DNA of 64,000 bases from Jatrophihabitans endophyticus (GCF_900129455.1 NZ_FQVU01000001.1:744001-808000), one strand, 5' to 3'. Positions 6,497 to 14,829 are shown, counted from the first letter of the stretch. Notes: generated from the sequence alone by a model not told the origin. Program-made: numbers and translations.

Positions 6497-9007
6497 GTGG
6501 GTCGCGGCGCGCTGCGCATCTACCTCGGCGCCGCACCCGGCGTGGGCAAGACCGTCGCCATGCTCGACGAAGGGCGACGGCGCCTCGAGCGCGGCGCGGA
6601 CGTCGTGGTCGCGATCGCCGAGACCCACGGCCGCGCCCACACCGCACGCAGTCTCGGGTCGCTGCCCGCCGTCCCCCGCCGGACCGTGACGTACCGCGGC
6701 GCCGAGTTCGGCGAGCTCGACCTCGCCGCGCTGCTCGCCCGCCGCCCCGCCGTCGCCCTGGTCGACGAGCTCGCGCACACCAACGTGCCCGGGTCGGGCC
6801 CGCACGAGCACCGCTGGCAGGACGTCCAGGCGATGCTCGACGCCGGCATCGACGTCATCAGCACGATCAACGTCCAGCATCTCGAATCGCTGCACGACGT
6901 GGTCGCCGACATCACCGGTGTCGCGCAGCGCGAGACCGTGCCCGACCGGGTCGTCCGCGCGGCCGAGCAGGTCGAGCTCGTCGACATGACCGCCGAGGCG
7001 CTGCGCCGGCGCCTGGCCCACGGCAACGTCTACCCCGCCGAGCGCGTCGACGCCGCCCTGGGCAGCTACTTCCGGGTCGGCAACCTGACGGCACTGCGCG
7101 AGCTCTCCCTGCTCTGGCTCGCCGACGGCGTCGACGAGGGCCTGCAGCGTTATCGCGCGCAGCACGGCATCCTGCGCCCCTGGGAGACGCGGGAACGCAT
7201 CGTCGTCGCGCTGACCGGCGGTCCCGAGAGCGACACCCTGATCCGCCGCGCCACGCGTATCGCGTCCCGGAGCGCCGGGTCGCAGCTGCTCGCCGTGCAC
7301 GTCGCCCGCAGCGACGGCCTCGCCGCCCGCGGCGTGACCTCGCTCGCCCAGCACCGACTGCTCGTCGAGTCGCTCGGCGGTACCTACCACCTCGTGGTCG
7401 GCGACCGCGTGCCCGAGACCCTCGTCGACTTCGCCGCGCGGGTGGACGCCACCCAGCTCGTCCTCGGCACCGCCCGCCGGACGCGGCTCGCGTCGGCGCT
7501 GACCGGTCCCGGCACCGGGGCGGCCGTGAGCCGGCTCGCGGGATCGGTCGACGTCCATCTCGTGCCCCACGACCGGACGGCGCGGGGCCCCGGCCGACTG
7601 CCCCGCCTCAGTCGCGGGCTCACCACCGGCCGCCGGGTCGCGGGCCTGCTGCTCGCGAGCGTCCTGCTGCCCGTGCTGACGCTCGGCGGCGTCGCGCTGC
7701 GACCGGATGTCGACCTCGCCGCCGGAATGCCGCTGTACCTGCTCGTCGTCGTGGTGACGAGCCTGGTCGGCGGCGCCGTCCCCGCGCTGCTGTGTGCCCT
7801 CGCGGCCGCCCTGCTGCTCAACTACTACTTCGTCGAGCCGCTGCACACGCTCGCGATCTCCAGCGCGGCGGACGTGGTCGCGGTGGCGGTGTTCGTCCTC
7901 ATCGCCGCGCTGGTGTCGCAGGTCGTCGACCTCGCGGCGCGACGGTCGTCGGTCGCCGCCCGTGCGGGAGCCGAGGCCGAGGCGTTGTCGACGTTCGCCG
8001 GCGGTCTGGTGCGCGGCGAGTCCGACCCCGCCAGCGTGCTGGAACGGGTCCGCGACACGTTCGGGATGGACGGCGCGGCCCTGCTCGGTCGCGGCGACGA
8101 CGGCTCCGTCCGGACGGTCCTGGCGGCCGCGGGCTGGGTGCCCGGCGCAACCGTCGCCGACGCCGACGCCACCGTGGTCGTCGACGACGCCACCACGCTG
8201 GCGCTGCGTGGTCACGCCCTGCCCGCCGCGGATCTGCGCGTGCTGTCGGCGTTCGCCGCGCACGTCGTCGCGGCCTACCGCCGGCGTCGGCTCGCCGACG
8301 CGGCCGCCGCGGCCGCCCCGTTGGCCGAGTCCGACCGGCAGCGCACCGCGCTGCTCAACGCGGTGGGCCACGACCTGCGCACGCCCATCGCCGCCGCCAA
8401 GACGGCGGTCTCGAGCCTGCGTGCCGCGGAGGTGCGGTGGGACGAGTCGCAGCGCGCCGAGTTCCTGGCGACGGCCGAGGACTCGCTGGACCGCCTGACC
8501 GACCTCGTCACCAACCTGCTCGACCTCTCCCGACTGCAGGCCGGGGCGATGGTCGTGGTGCCCGGCACGATCGGCGTCGACGACGTGGTCGCCCGGGCGC
8601 TCGACCACGTCGACCCGGCCGGCGCGGTCCGCGTCGACGTGCCGGCCGAGCTGTCCGAGGCCCGCGCCGACGCCGGGCTGCTCGAACGCGTCGTCGCCAA
8701 CGTCGTCGCCAACGGCCTGCGTCACACCGCGCCGGGGACGGCCGTGCTCGTCACCGGCAGCGAACATGCTGACGTCGTCGAGCTGCGGGTCGTCGACCGC
8801 GGCCCCGGCATCCCGGCGGCCGACGTCACCGAGCTGTTCCGTCCGTTCCGCCGAGGTGGCGACGGGAGCGCGGACGGCGTGGGGCTGGGGCTGGCGATCG
8901 CGCGGGGGTTCACCGAGGCGATGGGCGGCACCGTCGCGATCGAGCCCACGCCCGGGGGCGGGGCGACGGTCGTCATCGCCCTCCCTCGCGCGGGCGGTGC
9001 CCGATGA
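6497..9007 (+). CDS. kdpD: Sensor histidine kinase KdpD
   Basis: An 836-residue KdpD, the turgor/potassium sensor kinase that phosphorylates KdpE. In order: the KdpD N-terminal domain with Walker A GAAPGVGKT (residues 11-19) and the LVDELAHTNVPGS segment; a universal-stress-protein-like domain beginning ERIVVALTGGPESD; four closely spaced membrane segments (about residues 375-475) including the short LNYYFVEP loop; a GAF-like stretch; a dimerisation domain with GHDLRTP, phosphoacceptor His625; and an ATPase domain with NVVANGLRHT and GLGLAIARG. The GTG at 6497 follows GAGGAGG with ideal spacing; upstream in-frame codons lie in the repeat. It overlaps kdpE by 4 bp. No kdpFABC genes lie beside it. 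Confidence 0.96.
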   Translation: MGRGALRIYLGAAPGVGKTVAMLDEGRRRLERGADVVVAIAETHGRAHTARSLGSLPAVPRRTVTYRGAEFGELDLAALLARRPAVALVDELAHTNVPGSGPHEHRWQDVQAMLDAGIDVISTINVQHLESLHDVVADITGVAQRETVPDRVVRAAEQVELVDMTAEALRRRLAHGNVYPAERVDAALGSYFRVGNLTALRELSLLWLADGVDEGLQRYRAQHGILRPWETRERIVVALTGGPESDTLIRRATRIASRSAGSQLLAVHVARSDGLAARGVTSLAQHRLLVESLGGTYHLVVGDRVPETLVDFAARVDATQLVLGTARRTRLASALTGPGTGAAVSRLAGSVDVHLVPHDRTARGPGRLPRLSRGLTTGRRVAGLLLASVLLPVLTLGGVALRPDVDLAAGMPLYLLVVVVTSLVGGAVPALLCALAAALLLNYYFVEPLHTLAISSAADVVAVAVFVLIAALVSQVVDLAARRSSVAARAGAEAEALSTFAGGLVRGESDPASVLERVRDTFGMDGAALLGRGDDGSVRTVLAAAGWVPGATVADADATVVVDDATTLALRGHALPAADLRVLSAFAAHVVAAYRRRRLADAAAAAAPLAESDRQRTALLNAVGHDLRTPIAAAKTAVSSLRAAEVRWDESQRAEFLATAEDSLDRLTDLVTNLLDLSRLQAGAMVVVPGTIGVDDVVARALDHVDPAGAVRVDVPAELSEARADAGLLERVVANVVANGLRHTAPGTAVLVTGSEHADVVELRVVDRGPGIPAADVTELFRPFRRGGDGSADGVGLGLAIARGFTEAMGGTVAIEPTPGGGATVVIALPRAGGAR

Positions 9008-9690
9008 ACGCCCCCGCCCGGGTGCTGCTGGTCGAGGACGAGCGTGGCCTGCTGCGCGCGCTCGCGATGAACCTGGTGGCCCGCGGTTACGAGGTCACCG
9101 AGGCCGCGACCGGCACCGCCGCCCTCGCCGCGGCCGCGGCCGACGAGCACGACGTCGTCGTCCTCGACCTCGGCCTGCCCGACGTCTCCGGGCTCGACGT
9201 GATCCGGGCGCTGCGCTCGCACTCGTCGACACCGGTGGTCGTGCTGTCGGCCCGCAGCGGCAGCGCCGACAAGATCGAGGCGCTGGACCTCGGCGCCGAC
9301 GACTACGTCACCAAGCCGTTCGTCGTCGACGAGCTGCTGGCCCGGTTGCGGGCGGTGACGCGGCGCACGGCGGCCGTCGACGACGGCGTCGTCGCCCGCA
9401 TCGGGGAGGTGACGGTCGACCTGCGCATGACCACCGCGACCCGCGACGACGGCGAAGCGGTGCACCTCACCCCGACGGAGTGGAAGCTGCTCGACGTGCT
9501 GCTGCGCCGACCCGGGCGGCTGGTGTCGGGCGAGGCGCTGCTGACCGCGGTGCGCGGCTCGGCCGAGCACACCGACCCGAGCTACCTGCGCATCTACGTC
9601 GCGCAGCTGCGTCGCAAGCTCGAACGCGAGCCCGCCCGCCCCCGTCACCTCGTCACCGAGCCGGGCATGGGCTACCGGTTCCGCCCCTGA
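9004..9690 (+). CDS. kdpE: Response regulator KdpE
   Basis: A 228-residue OmpR/PhoB-type response regulator. The receiver domain has the acidic pair E11/D12, phosphoacceptor Asp55 in VVLDLGLPD, and the KPF lysine (DDYVTKPF). The C-terminal winged helix contains LTPTEWKLLDVLLRRPGRLVS and ends in GMGYRFRP. The ATG overlaps the kdpD stop (ATGA), so the two are coupled. KdpE normally activates kdpFABC under potassium limitation; those targets are not in this window. Confidence 0.96.
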   Translation: MNAPARVLLVEDERGLLRALAMNLVARGYEVTEAATGTAALAAAAADEHDVVVLDLGLPDVSGLDVIRALRSHSSTPVVVLSARSGSADKIEALDLGADDYVTKPFVVDELLARLRAVTRRTAAVDDGVVARIGEVTVDLRMTTATRDDGEAVHLTPTEWKLLDVLLRRPGRLVSGEALLTAVRGSAEHTDPSYLRIYVAQLRRKLEREPARPRHLVTEPGMGYRFRP

Positions 9691-9698
9691 GAGGGCGG
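9681..9698. terminator. Stem-loop between convergent kdpE and GAF-ANTAR gene
   Basis: CCGCCC (9681-9686) pairs with GGGCGG (9693-9698) around a 6-base loop. It overlaps the kdpE stop codon and lies 2 bp before the end of the convergent gene, so it could serve both as a terminator. There is no T-run. Confidence 0.4.
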
Positions 9699-9699
9699 G

Positions 9700-10149
9700 T
9701 CAGTCGGTGCGCAGCTCGCCGGTCCGGGTGAGCTCCTCGGCGATGTCGCGCACCTTGACGTGCCGGCGCTGCGACGCGGCCACCATCAACCGGAAGGCCT
9801 CGATGGCGCCGATCTTGAAGCGCTCCATCAGGATGCCCTTTGCCTGGCCGATGACATCGCGGCTGCCGAGCGCGATGAGCAGGTTCGCGCTCTTGCGCGA
9901 TGCGCCCATCGCGGCCGCAGCGTGACTCGCGAAGACGAAGCCGACGTCCTCGCTGTGCCGGTCGAAGCTGTTCGGCTCGCTCGCGTACAGGTTCAACGCC
10001 CCGAACGTCTCGCGGTCGTCGAACAGTTGGAACGACAGCATGGCGCGGACGCCGAGCTGCACCGCTTCGTGGGCGAACGCCGGCCAACGCGGTTCGTCGG
10101 CCAGGTCGGCCGACGAGATCACCGTGCCGTCGCCGCGTGAGGCGTCCAC
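9700..10149 (-). CDS. N-terminally truncated GAF-ANTAR regulator
   Basis: The 149-residue frame opens in the middle of a GAF domain (DGTVISSADLADEPRWPAF) and continues into an ANTAR RNA-binding domain (SRDVIGQAKGILMERF, then ASQRRHVKVRDIAEEL). ANTAR proteins typically bind dual-hexaloop RNA to antiterminate transcription. The intact paralogues here have about 244-248 residues, so about 95 are missing. The GTG at 10149 lacks a good ribosome binding site, and neither the upstream in-frame sequence nor the other frames restores a GAF start. It may be a decaying fragment or a short regulator. Confidence 0.7.
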   Translation of the reverse strand: MDASRGDGTVISSADLADEPRWPAFAHEAVQLGVRAMLSFQLFDDRETFGALNLYASEPNSFDRHSEDVGFVFASHAAAAMGASRKSANLLIALGSRDVIGQAKGILMERFKIGAIEAFRLMVAASQRRHVKVRDIAEELTRTGELRTD

Positions 10150-10696
10150 GCTCGGGGATGCGCTCGTGGTCGACGTGGCTGACCTTCTCGCGCAGCCTGA
10201 TTGACCGGGCCGCTCCCCCGGTGGCTACCCCGGCCGCGTCGCGAGGTAAACGCGCCCAGATTGTTCGTTTCGGGTGACGATGTTGCCCGGTGCCCAATCC
10301 GGTGCTTCCATCGTCAGCAGGCCCAACCCGAGCCTGTCACCGGCTCGGATTCCCTGTCGTTCCTGGCATGCGGACGCCGCCGAGCACGACCTGCGACGGT
10401 AGGCGATGTCCGAACCTTGCGCGGTGGCCGCGGCACGGTGCGTTCCCGACCCGGGCGAGACGGTGGACGTCTCGCTCGCGGGCCGGCTCGACGACGCGTG
10501 CCTGCGCGCGCTGGGCGCGCTGCTCGCGACGGTCGCGGCGTCGGGACGGCACCCCGTGCCGGGCTCCCCACCGGACGACACGCGCGCACCTGCGGCACGG
10601 ACCGACAGCTCGGTCGGCCGCTCTCGAACCACCTGGCGGGGCGGCGGTGATCGCACGGGTCGGGGGAGCCGTGCGCTCACCGCCGCCGACCTCCCC

Positions 10697-10767
10697 TCCG
10701 TCCGTCCGTCCGTCCGTCCCGTCCATCCGTCCGTCCCGTCCATCCGTCCGTCCCGCCCGTCCGTCCC
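10697..10767. repeat. C-rich minisatellite (CCGTCC/CCATCC units)
   Basis: Direct repetition of 4-bp (CCGT) and 6-bp (CCGTCC, CCATCC) units, partly arranged in longer units of about 18 bp built on GTCCCGTCCATCCGTCC. It directly abuts the long hairpin on its left. Such tracts are prone to slippage and vary between strains. Confidence 0.75.
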
Positions 10768-10837
10768 GTCGACTGGCGACGTGTGGGCCGACTGGCGATC
10801 TGTAGATCCCCAGTCGGCCCACACGTCGCCAGTCGAC
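10768..10837. repeat. Long perfect hairpin, 28-bp arms
   Basis: Positions 10768-10795 and 10810-10837 are exact reverse complements over 28 bp. The 14-bp loop itself contains GATC-TGTA-GATC, a 4-bp inner stem after one mismatch. The decamer GACTGGCGAC recurs inside each arm as a shorter variant and again, inverted, just to the right (10845-10855). It lies between the truncated GAF-ANTAR gene and the coiled-coil gene. It could be a strong terminator for the leftward genes upstream or a mobile palindrome. Confidence 0.85.
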
Positions 10838-10862
10838 ATCGGAAGTCGCCAGTCGCGCTTCG

Positions 10863-10919
10863 GCAGGGCGGGACGGCGGAACGGGTGGGACGGCGGAACG
10901 GGCGGAACGGGCGGGACGG
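10863..10919. repeat. G-rich minisatellite (GGACGG/GGAACGG units)
   Basis: Repeats of GGGACGGCGGAACGGGT and GGCGGAACGG type fill the gap between the hairpin and the stop codon of the coiled-coil gene. They are the strand complement of the C-rich tract on the other side of the hairpin, so the whole block from 10697 to 10919 is a loose inverted repeat. Confidence 0.7.
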
Positions 10920-11171
10920 TCAGTCCTCGCCGATGCGCTCGGCGAGGCTCGCCCGCCGCTGTTCGAGGGACGTGATCAGGGCCGCCGTCTCCTCGGCGTT
11001 GGTCATCGCCGCCGCGCGGTCCTCCGGGTCCTGAGGCCCGTCGTCCTGGCCACCGATCTGGTCGCGCAGGCCACCGGCCTCGCCGCGCAGCGTCTGCAGC
11101 TGCTCGTCGACGTCACGCAGCTGGCGGCGCAGGTCGTCACGGGTCGGGGTGTCGGGGCCGGTTTCGCTCAT
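10920..11171 (-). CDS. Small coiled-coil protein, unknown function
   Basis: An 83-residue acidic protein with two heptad-like helical stretches: RDDLRRQLRDVDEQLQTLRGE (first half) and EETAALITSLEQRRASLAER (second half), joined by a Gly/Asp/Gln/Pro-rich linker. It has no signal peptide, cysteine or catalytic motif. The start is ATG at 11171. It lies 31 bp downstream of the pyruvate oxidase-like gene on the same strand and may be co-transcribed with it. No family is recognised. Confidence 0.6.
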   Translation of the reverse strand: MSETGPDTPTRDDLRRQLRDVDEQLQTLRGEAGGLRDQIGGQDDGPQDPEDRAAAMTNAEETAALITSLEQRRASLAERIGED

Positions 11172-11202
11172 GCCGTCGAGCTACCCGGCTCCCCCACCGG
11201 CC

Positions 11203-12996
11203 TCACGGGGACTTGTGGCCGGGCAGGAGCTGCTGCACCTTCTGCTTCAGCCCCTCCTTGACCAGGTGGGCGGCGTCGGGGTCGCCGCGCAGCACGGCTG
11301 CGCTCAGCGACTCGAACTGCTCCAGCGTGGCGTGCGGCGGGATCGGCGGGACGTCCGGATCACAACGGACGTCGAGCAGGGTAGGCCGGTCGGCGGCGAG
11401 CGCGGCGTCCCAGGCCGGCCCGATCGCGTCGGCGGTGTCGACGTTGATCCCCTGCAGCCCGAGGCCACGCACGAACGCGGCGTAGTCGACGTCGGGCAGC
11501 ACCTGCGACTCCTCGAACTTGGGCATGGACTCCATTCCGCGCTGCTCCCACGTCACCTGCGTCAGGTCGTCGTTGTGCAGGACCGCGACGATGAGCCGCG
11601 GATCGTCCCACTGCCGCCAGTACTTGGCGACGGTGATCATCTCGGCGAGCCCGTTCATCTGCATGGCGCCGTCGCCCTCGAACGCGATCGCGGGACGGTC
11701 CGGGTGGGCCCACTTCGCGCCGATGACGTACGGCACGGCCGGCCCCATCGTCGCGAGCGTGCCCGACAGCGAGCCGCGCACGCCGGTCTTGAAGCGCAGG
11801 TGCCGCGCGTACCAGTTCGCGGCGCTGCCGGAGTCCGCCGCGACGATCGCGTCGGCGGGCAGCCGCTGCGAGAGCTCGTGGAACATCCGCATCGGGTTGG
11901 TCGGCGTCGCGTCGGTTAGCGCCTGCCGCTCCGCGGTCCGCCACCAGTCGGCCACGTTCTTCTCGACCTGTTTGCGCCACGCCCGCTTGCGCTTGCGTTT
12001 CAGCAGCGGGATCAGCGCCTGCAGGGTGGCCGCCGCGTCGCCTTCGATGTTGAGCTCGTAGGGGTAACGCATGCCGAGCCACTTGCCGGAGCGGTCGATC
12101 TGGATCGCGCGAGCCTGGTCGTACTCGGGCAGGAACTGCGAGTAGGGAAAGTTCGAGCCGACGGTCAGCAGCGTGTCGCAGTCCATCATCAGGTGCCAGC
12201 TCGCGGTAGTGCCAAGCAGCCCGATCGCGCCGGTGACCCACGGCAGCTCGTCGGAGAGCACGTCCTTGCCCAGCAGCGCTTTGGCCACCCCCGCGCCCAG
12301 GAGGTCGGCGACGTGCTCGACCTCGGCCGCGGCACCGCGGGCCCCCTGGCCGACCAGGATCGCGACCTTCTCACCGGCGTTGAGGATCTCCGCGGCCCGC
12401 TGCACGGCCTGCGCATCGGGCGTCGGCACCGCGGGAACGAGGCCGACGCTCGACGGCACCTGCTTGAAGGCGTGCGCCGGTGCCTCGTACTCGTCGTCGA
12501 AAACGTCGGACGGGAAGATCAGCGCGGTCGGGCACTGCTCGGTCAACGCGATCCGGATCGCCCGGTCGATCAGGTTGGGCAGCTGCTGCGCGACCGTGCA
12601 CACCTGCACGTACTCGCTGCAGACGTCCTTGAACAGGCTCAGCAGGTCCACCTCCTGCTGGTAGGAGCCCCCGACCGCGCTGCGCTCGGTCTGCCCGACC
12701 AGCGCCACGACCGGGACGTGGTCGAGCTTGGCGTCGTAGAGCCCGTTGAGCAGGTGGATCGCGCCCGGCCCGGACGTCGCGGCGCATACGCCGACCTTGC
12801 CGGAGAACTTCGCGTAGCCGACCGCCTCGAAGGCCGACATCTCCTCGTGCCGCGACTGCACGAACTGCGGCTGGTCGTCGGCGCGCTGCCAGGCGGCCAG
12901 CAGTCCGTTGATGCCGTCGCCCGGGTACGCGAACACCTGCTCCACGCCCCATTCGCGGATGCGCGCCAACAGCACGTCGCCGACCGTCTGCGCCAT
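11203..12996 (-). CDS. Thiamine-diphosphate enzyme, pyruvate oxidase (PoxB)-like
   Basis: A 597-residue ThDP enzyme with the three domains of the acetolactate synthase / pyruvate oxidase family. The N-terminal Pyr domain has YPGDGINGL and the catalytic Glu51 in SRHEE. The middle domain begins near residue 195 (AVQRAAEILNAGEKVAILVG). The PP domain near residue 450 has the cofactor motif GDGAMQMNGLAE with the Asn ligand in LHNDDL. Length and absence of a small regulatory subunit gene argue for a PoxB-like or generic ThDP oxidase over biosynthetic acetolactate synthase. The Lys-rich C-terminus (KEGLKQKVQQLLPGHKSP) might aid membrane contact. The exact substrate is not proven. Confidence 0.85.
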   Translation of the reverse strand: MAQTVGDVLLARIREWGVEQVFAYPGDGINGLLAAWQRADDQPQFVQSRHEEMSAFEAVGYAKFSGKVGVCAATSGPGAIHLLNGLYDAKLDHVPVVALVGQTERSAVGGSYQQEVDLLSLFKDVCSEYVQVCTVAQQLPNLIDRAIRIALTEQCPTALIFPSDVFDDEYEAPAHAFKQVPSSVGLVPAVPTPDAQAVQRAAEILNAGEKVAILVGQGARGAAAEVEHVADLLGAGVAKALLGKDVLSDELPWVTGAIGLLGTTASWHLMMDCDTLLTVGSNFPYSQFLPEYDQARAIQIDRSGKWLGMRYPYELNIEGDAAATLQALIPLLKRKRKRAWRKQVEKNVADWWRTAERQALTDATPTNPMRMFHELSQRLPADAIVAADSGSAANWYARHLRFKTGVRGSLSGTLATMGPAVPYVIGAKWAHPDRPAIAFEGDGAMQMNGLAEMITVAKYWRQWDDPRLIVAVLHNDDLTQVTWEQRGMESMPKFEESQVLPDVDYAAFVRGLGLQGINVDTADAIGPAWDAALAADRPTLLDVRCDPDVPPIPPHATLEQFESLSAAVLRGDPDAAHLVKEGLKQKVQQLLPGHKSP

Positions 12997-13086
12997 GTCA
13001 CTCCCCTGTCGGAGCCGCGCCGGGTGCGCACGCTCCTCGCCGCGGCGGTACCCGGTCCCGGATGTGCGGTAACCGGGCCGGGCCCG

Positions 13087-13818
13087 TCAGCCGATGCGCA
13101 GCTCGCCGGTGGCCGCGAGCTCGTCGGCAACGTCGCGCAGCTTGCGATGCGTGCGCTGCGAGGCCAGCACCAGCAGGTCGAAGGCCTCGGTGTCACTGAT
13201 CTTGTAGCGCTCCATCAGGATGCCCTTGGCCTGGCCGATCCGGTCGCGGGACGCGAGCGCCGTGCGCAGGTTGACCTCGACCTCGTTGCCCTTCATGGCC
13301 ACCGCGGCGTGCGATGCGAGCAGCATCGCGGTGCTCTCGTCGTCGTCGGAGAACGCGTGGACGTCGCGCGCATAGAGGTTGAGGGCGCCGAGGTTCGCGC
13401 CGTGCACGAACAGCTGCACCGACAGCAGCGAGCGCAACCCCTCGTCGACCGCGGCCTTCGCGTACTTCGGCCAGCGGGTCTCCTCCGTCAGGTCGTCGCA
13501 GCGCACCGTGACCTGCTCGCGCAGCGAGTCCAGGCAGGGCCCCTGGTTCGTGCGGTACTGCACGGCGTCGATGCGGTGGACGAGGTCGCCGGACGCCGCC
13601 CGCGTGTAGACGCGGCGGTGGTCGACCTCGGTGATGCCGGCGTGCTCGACCGGCCCCACCTCGCTGACCGCGGCGGCGACGATGCGGCCGAGCACGCCCT
13701 CCATCGAATTCTCGGCTTGCATCTGACGAGCCAAGTCACTCAGATCGCGGGCCAGACCAGGCTGCGGCGGTTGTCCTGCCGCTCCCCGGGGCGTGGCTGG
13801 GGTGGTGTCGTCGTCGAT
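13087..13818 (-). CDS. GAF-ANTAR regulator with apparent ATC start codon
   Basis: A GAF domain (QYRTNQGPCLDSLREQ, ETRWPKYAKAAVDEGLRS, LGALNLYARD) is followed by an ANTAR domain (SRDRIGQAKGILMERYKI, LASQRTHRKLRDVADEL), the layout of RNA-binding antiterminators. The frame is open upstream of the first canonical start (TTG at 13734), and the extra sequence DLSDLARQMQ is the normal N-terminal helix of the family. The only well-placed initiator is ATC at 13818, five bases after AGGAGG; no ATG, GTG or TTG occurs between the upstream stop (13828-13830) and 13734. With ATC the product has 243 residues and begins (M)DDDTTPAT. Confidence 0.83.
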   Translation of the reverse strand: MDDDTTPATPRGAAGQPPQPGLARDLSDLARQMQAENSMEGVLGRIVAAAVSEVGPVEHAGITEVDHRRVYTRAASGDLVHRIDAVQYRTNQGPCLDSLREQVTVRCDDLTEETRWPKYAKAAVDEGLRSLLSVQLFVHGANLGALNLYARDVHAFSDDDESTAMLLASHAAVAMKGNEVEVNLRTALASRDRIGQAKGILMERYKISDTEAFDLLVLASQRTHRKLRDVADELAATGELRIG

Positions 13819-14070
13819 GACGCCCTCCTACTGCTGCGTGATCAGGCCGTTGTCCTCGTGTGGCGGCGATCCGAGCTCAACTCGACAACAGACCGGAACA
13901 CGACAACGGTAACCCCGATCACGAATCGGTAGCTCGCCCATGCAGGTCGGCGAGTGGCTCGATCAATCGTTGTCGGCACAACGTGCGCGGTGGCCGCGGT
14001 GGCGTGAGCTGCGCGGCGATGAAACGCTGGCAGGCAGTGACCCCGTAATCGGCAGTGGAGAGGTCGAGCA

Positions 14071-14352
14071 GTGGAGTTCAGCAGACATACGCGAGGCATC
14101 CGCGGCCGAATCCGACGCTTGACCCCGTGGCATCACCCGGCGACGACGGATGAGGTCGGGAGCAGTGACGACCTCGGCACGGAAGCCGAACAGCACGGCA
14201 TCACCTTGCCGTCGCTGTATCTCGCGTACGTGTCGCTGGGCGGAGACGCCGCGGAGTTCGAGGTGGACGCCTATCTGCACGGCTTCGGAGTCATGCCCGC
14301 GGATGACGTCACCCGCCTTCGACATGCGCTGTGGGAACTCGTCACGTTCTGA
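14071..14352 (+). CDS. Small hypothetical protein
   Basis: A 93-residue protein with a basic N-terminus and a conserved-looking C-terminal half: ITLPSLYLAYVSLGGDAAEFEVDAY followed by an amphipathic helix with LRHALWELV. I recall similar short proteins with LYLAYVSLGG and EVDAYL in actinobacteria, often without known function. The GTG at 14071 has GAGAGG upstream. It converges with the SRPBCC gene, 14 bp apart. The upstream 250 bp hold no gene; CGTTGT/ACAACG at 13968-13983 forms a small hairpin. Confidence 0.65.
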   Translation: MEFSRHTRGIRGRIRRLTPWHHPATTDEVGSSDDLGTEAEQHGITLPSLYLAYVSLGGDAAEFEVDAYLHGFGVMPADDVTRLRHALWELVTF

Positions 14353-14366
14353 CACCCATCGCGACC

Positions 14367-14816
14367 TCACTCCGCCGGCGAGGTGCGCCGCTCGCACAGC
14401 GCGGCGAGCCGCGCGAGCGACTCGGTGTTGCGACGCACGAGCACCGCTTCACTGACGGGGTTGTGCAGCCAGCGCCCCGGACCGTCGACCGGCGTCTCGT
14501 GCATCGTCACGTGGGTGCGGCTCGGGCCGACGGCCGCGAGCTCGATGACGATCCGCGCGGTGCCGGCCGGGCGGCCGCGCGCGATCAGCACGAGCCGACG
14601 GCCGACCTCGAGCTCTGCGACCTCGGTCTCGTCGCGCAGCGCGAGCGGCCAGCTCCCGGCCGCGTGGTGCAGCCTGCTGCCCGGCGCGGGCCAGGTGCTC
14701 TCGACCGCTCGCATGTGCGACGTGCCGACGACCCAGTTGGTGTAGGTCCAGCCGTCGGCGAGCACTGCGAAGACCTCGTCCGGGCCGACCGCGATCTCGA
14801 TCTCGTTGGTGGCCAT
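14367..14816 (-). CDS. SRPBCC-family (polyketide cyclase/START-like) protein
   Basis: A 149-residue SRPBCC fold protein, an open helix-grip pocket for a hydrophobic ligand. Features are the N-terminal strand NEIEIAVGPDEVFAVLADGWTY, GTSHMRAVESTWPAPGSRL in the middle, and a C-terminal helix with VLVRRNTESLARLAALCERR. The ligand is unknown. It starts at ATG 14816, 13 bp after the CrtI-like gene on the same strand, so the two are likely co-transcribed. Confidence 0.85.
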   Translation of the reverse strand: MATNEIEIAVGPDEVFAVLADGWTYTNWVVGTSHMRAVESTWPAPGSRLHHAAGSWPLALRDETEVAELEVGRRLVLIARGRPAGTARIVIELAAVGPSRTHVTMHETPVDGPGRWLHNPVSEAVLVRRNTESLARLAALCERRTSPAE

Positions 14817-14829
14817 GCCTGCCTCTCGT

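Larger units (their letters stand above)
10150..10919. other. Noncoding, repeat-rich region
   Basis: No convincing gene is seen in these 770 bp. Frames here are low-complexity or disordered and conflict with each other. One forward frame at 10406-10560 contains TVDVSLAGRLDDACLRALG, faintly like a STAS domain, and may be a relic. The right half holds C-rich tandem repeats, a large perfect hairpin and G-rich tandem repeats, listed separately. Confidence 0.6.

Noticed and set aside
6278-8767. An 829-codon reverse frame over kdpD
   Set aside because: No motif, and kdpD on the forward strand is certain.
10225-10839. Frames of up to 204 codons on both strands in the repeat-rich gap
   Set aside because: They are made of tandem repeat translations (TDGRDGRMDGTDG and similar) and have no ribosome binding sites or similarity.
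10697-10919. Possible CRISPR array
   Set aside because: The repeats are simple short tandem units without unique spacers, and no cas genes are present.
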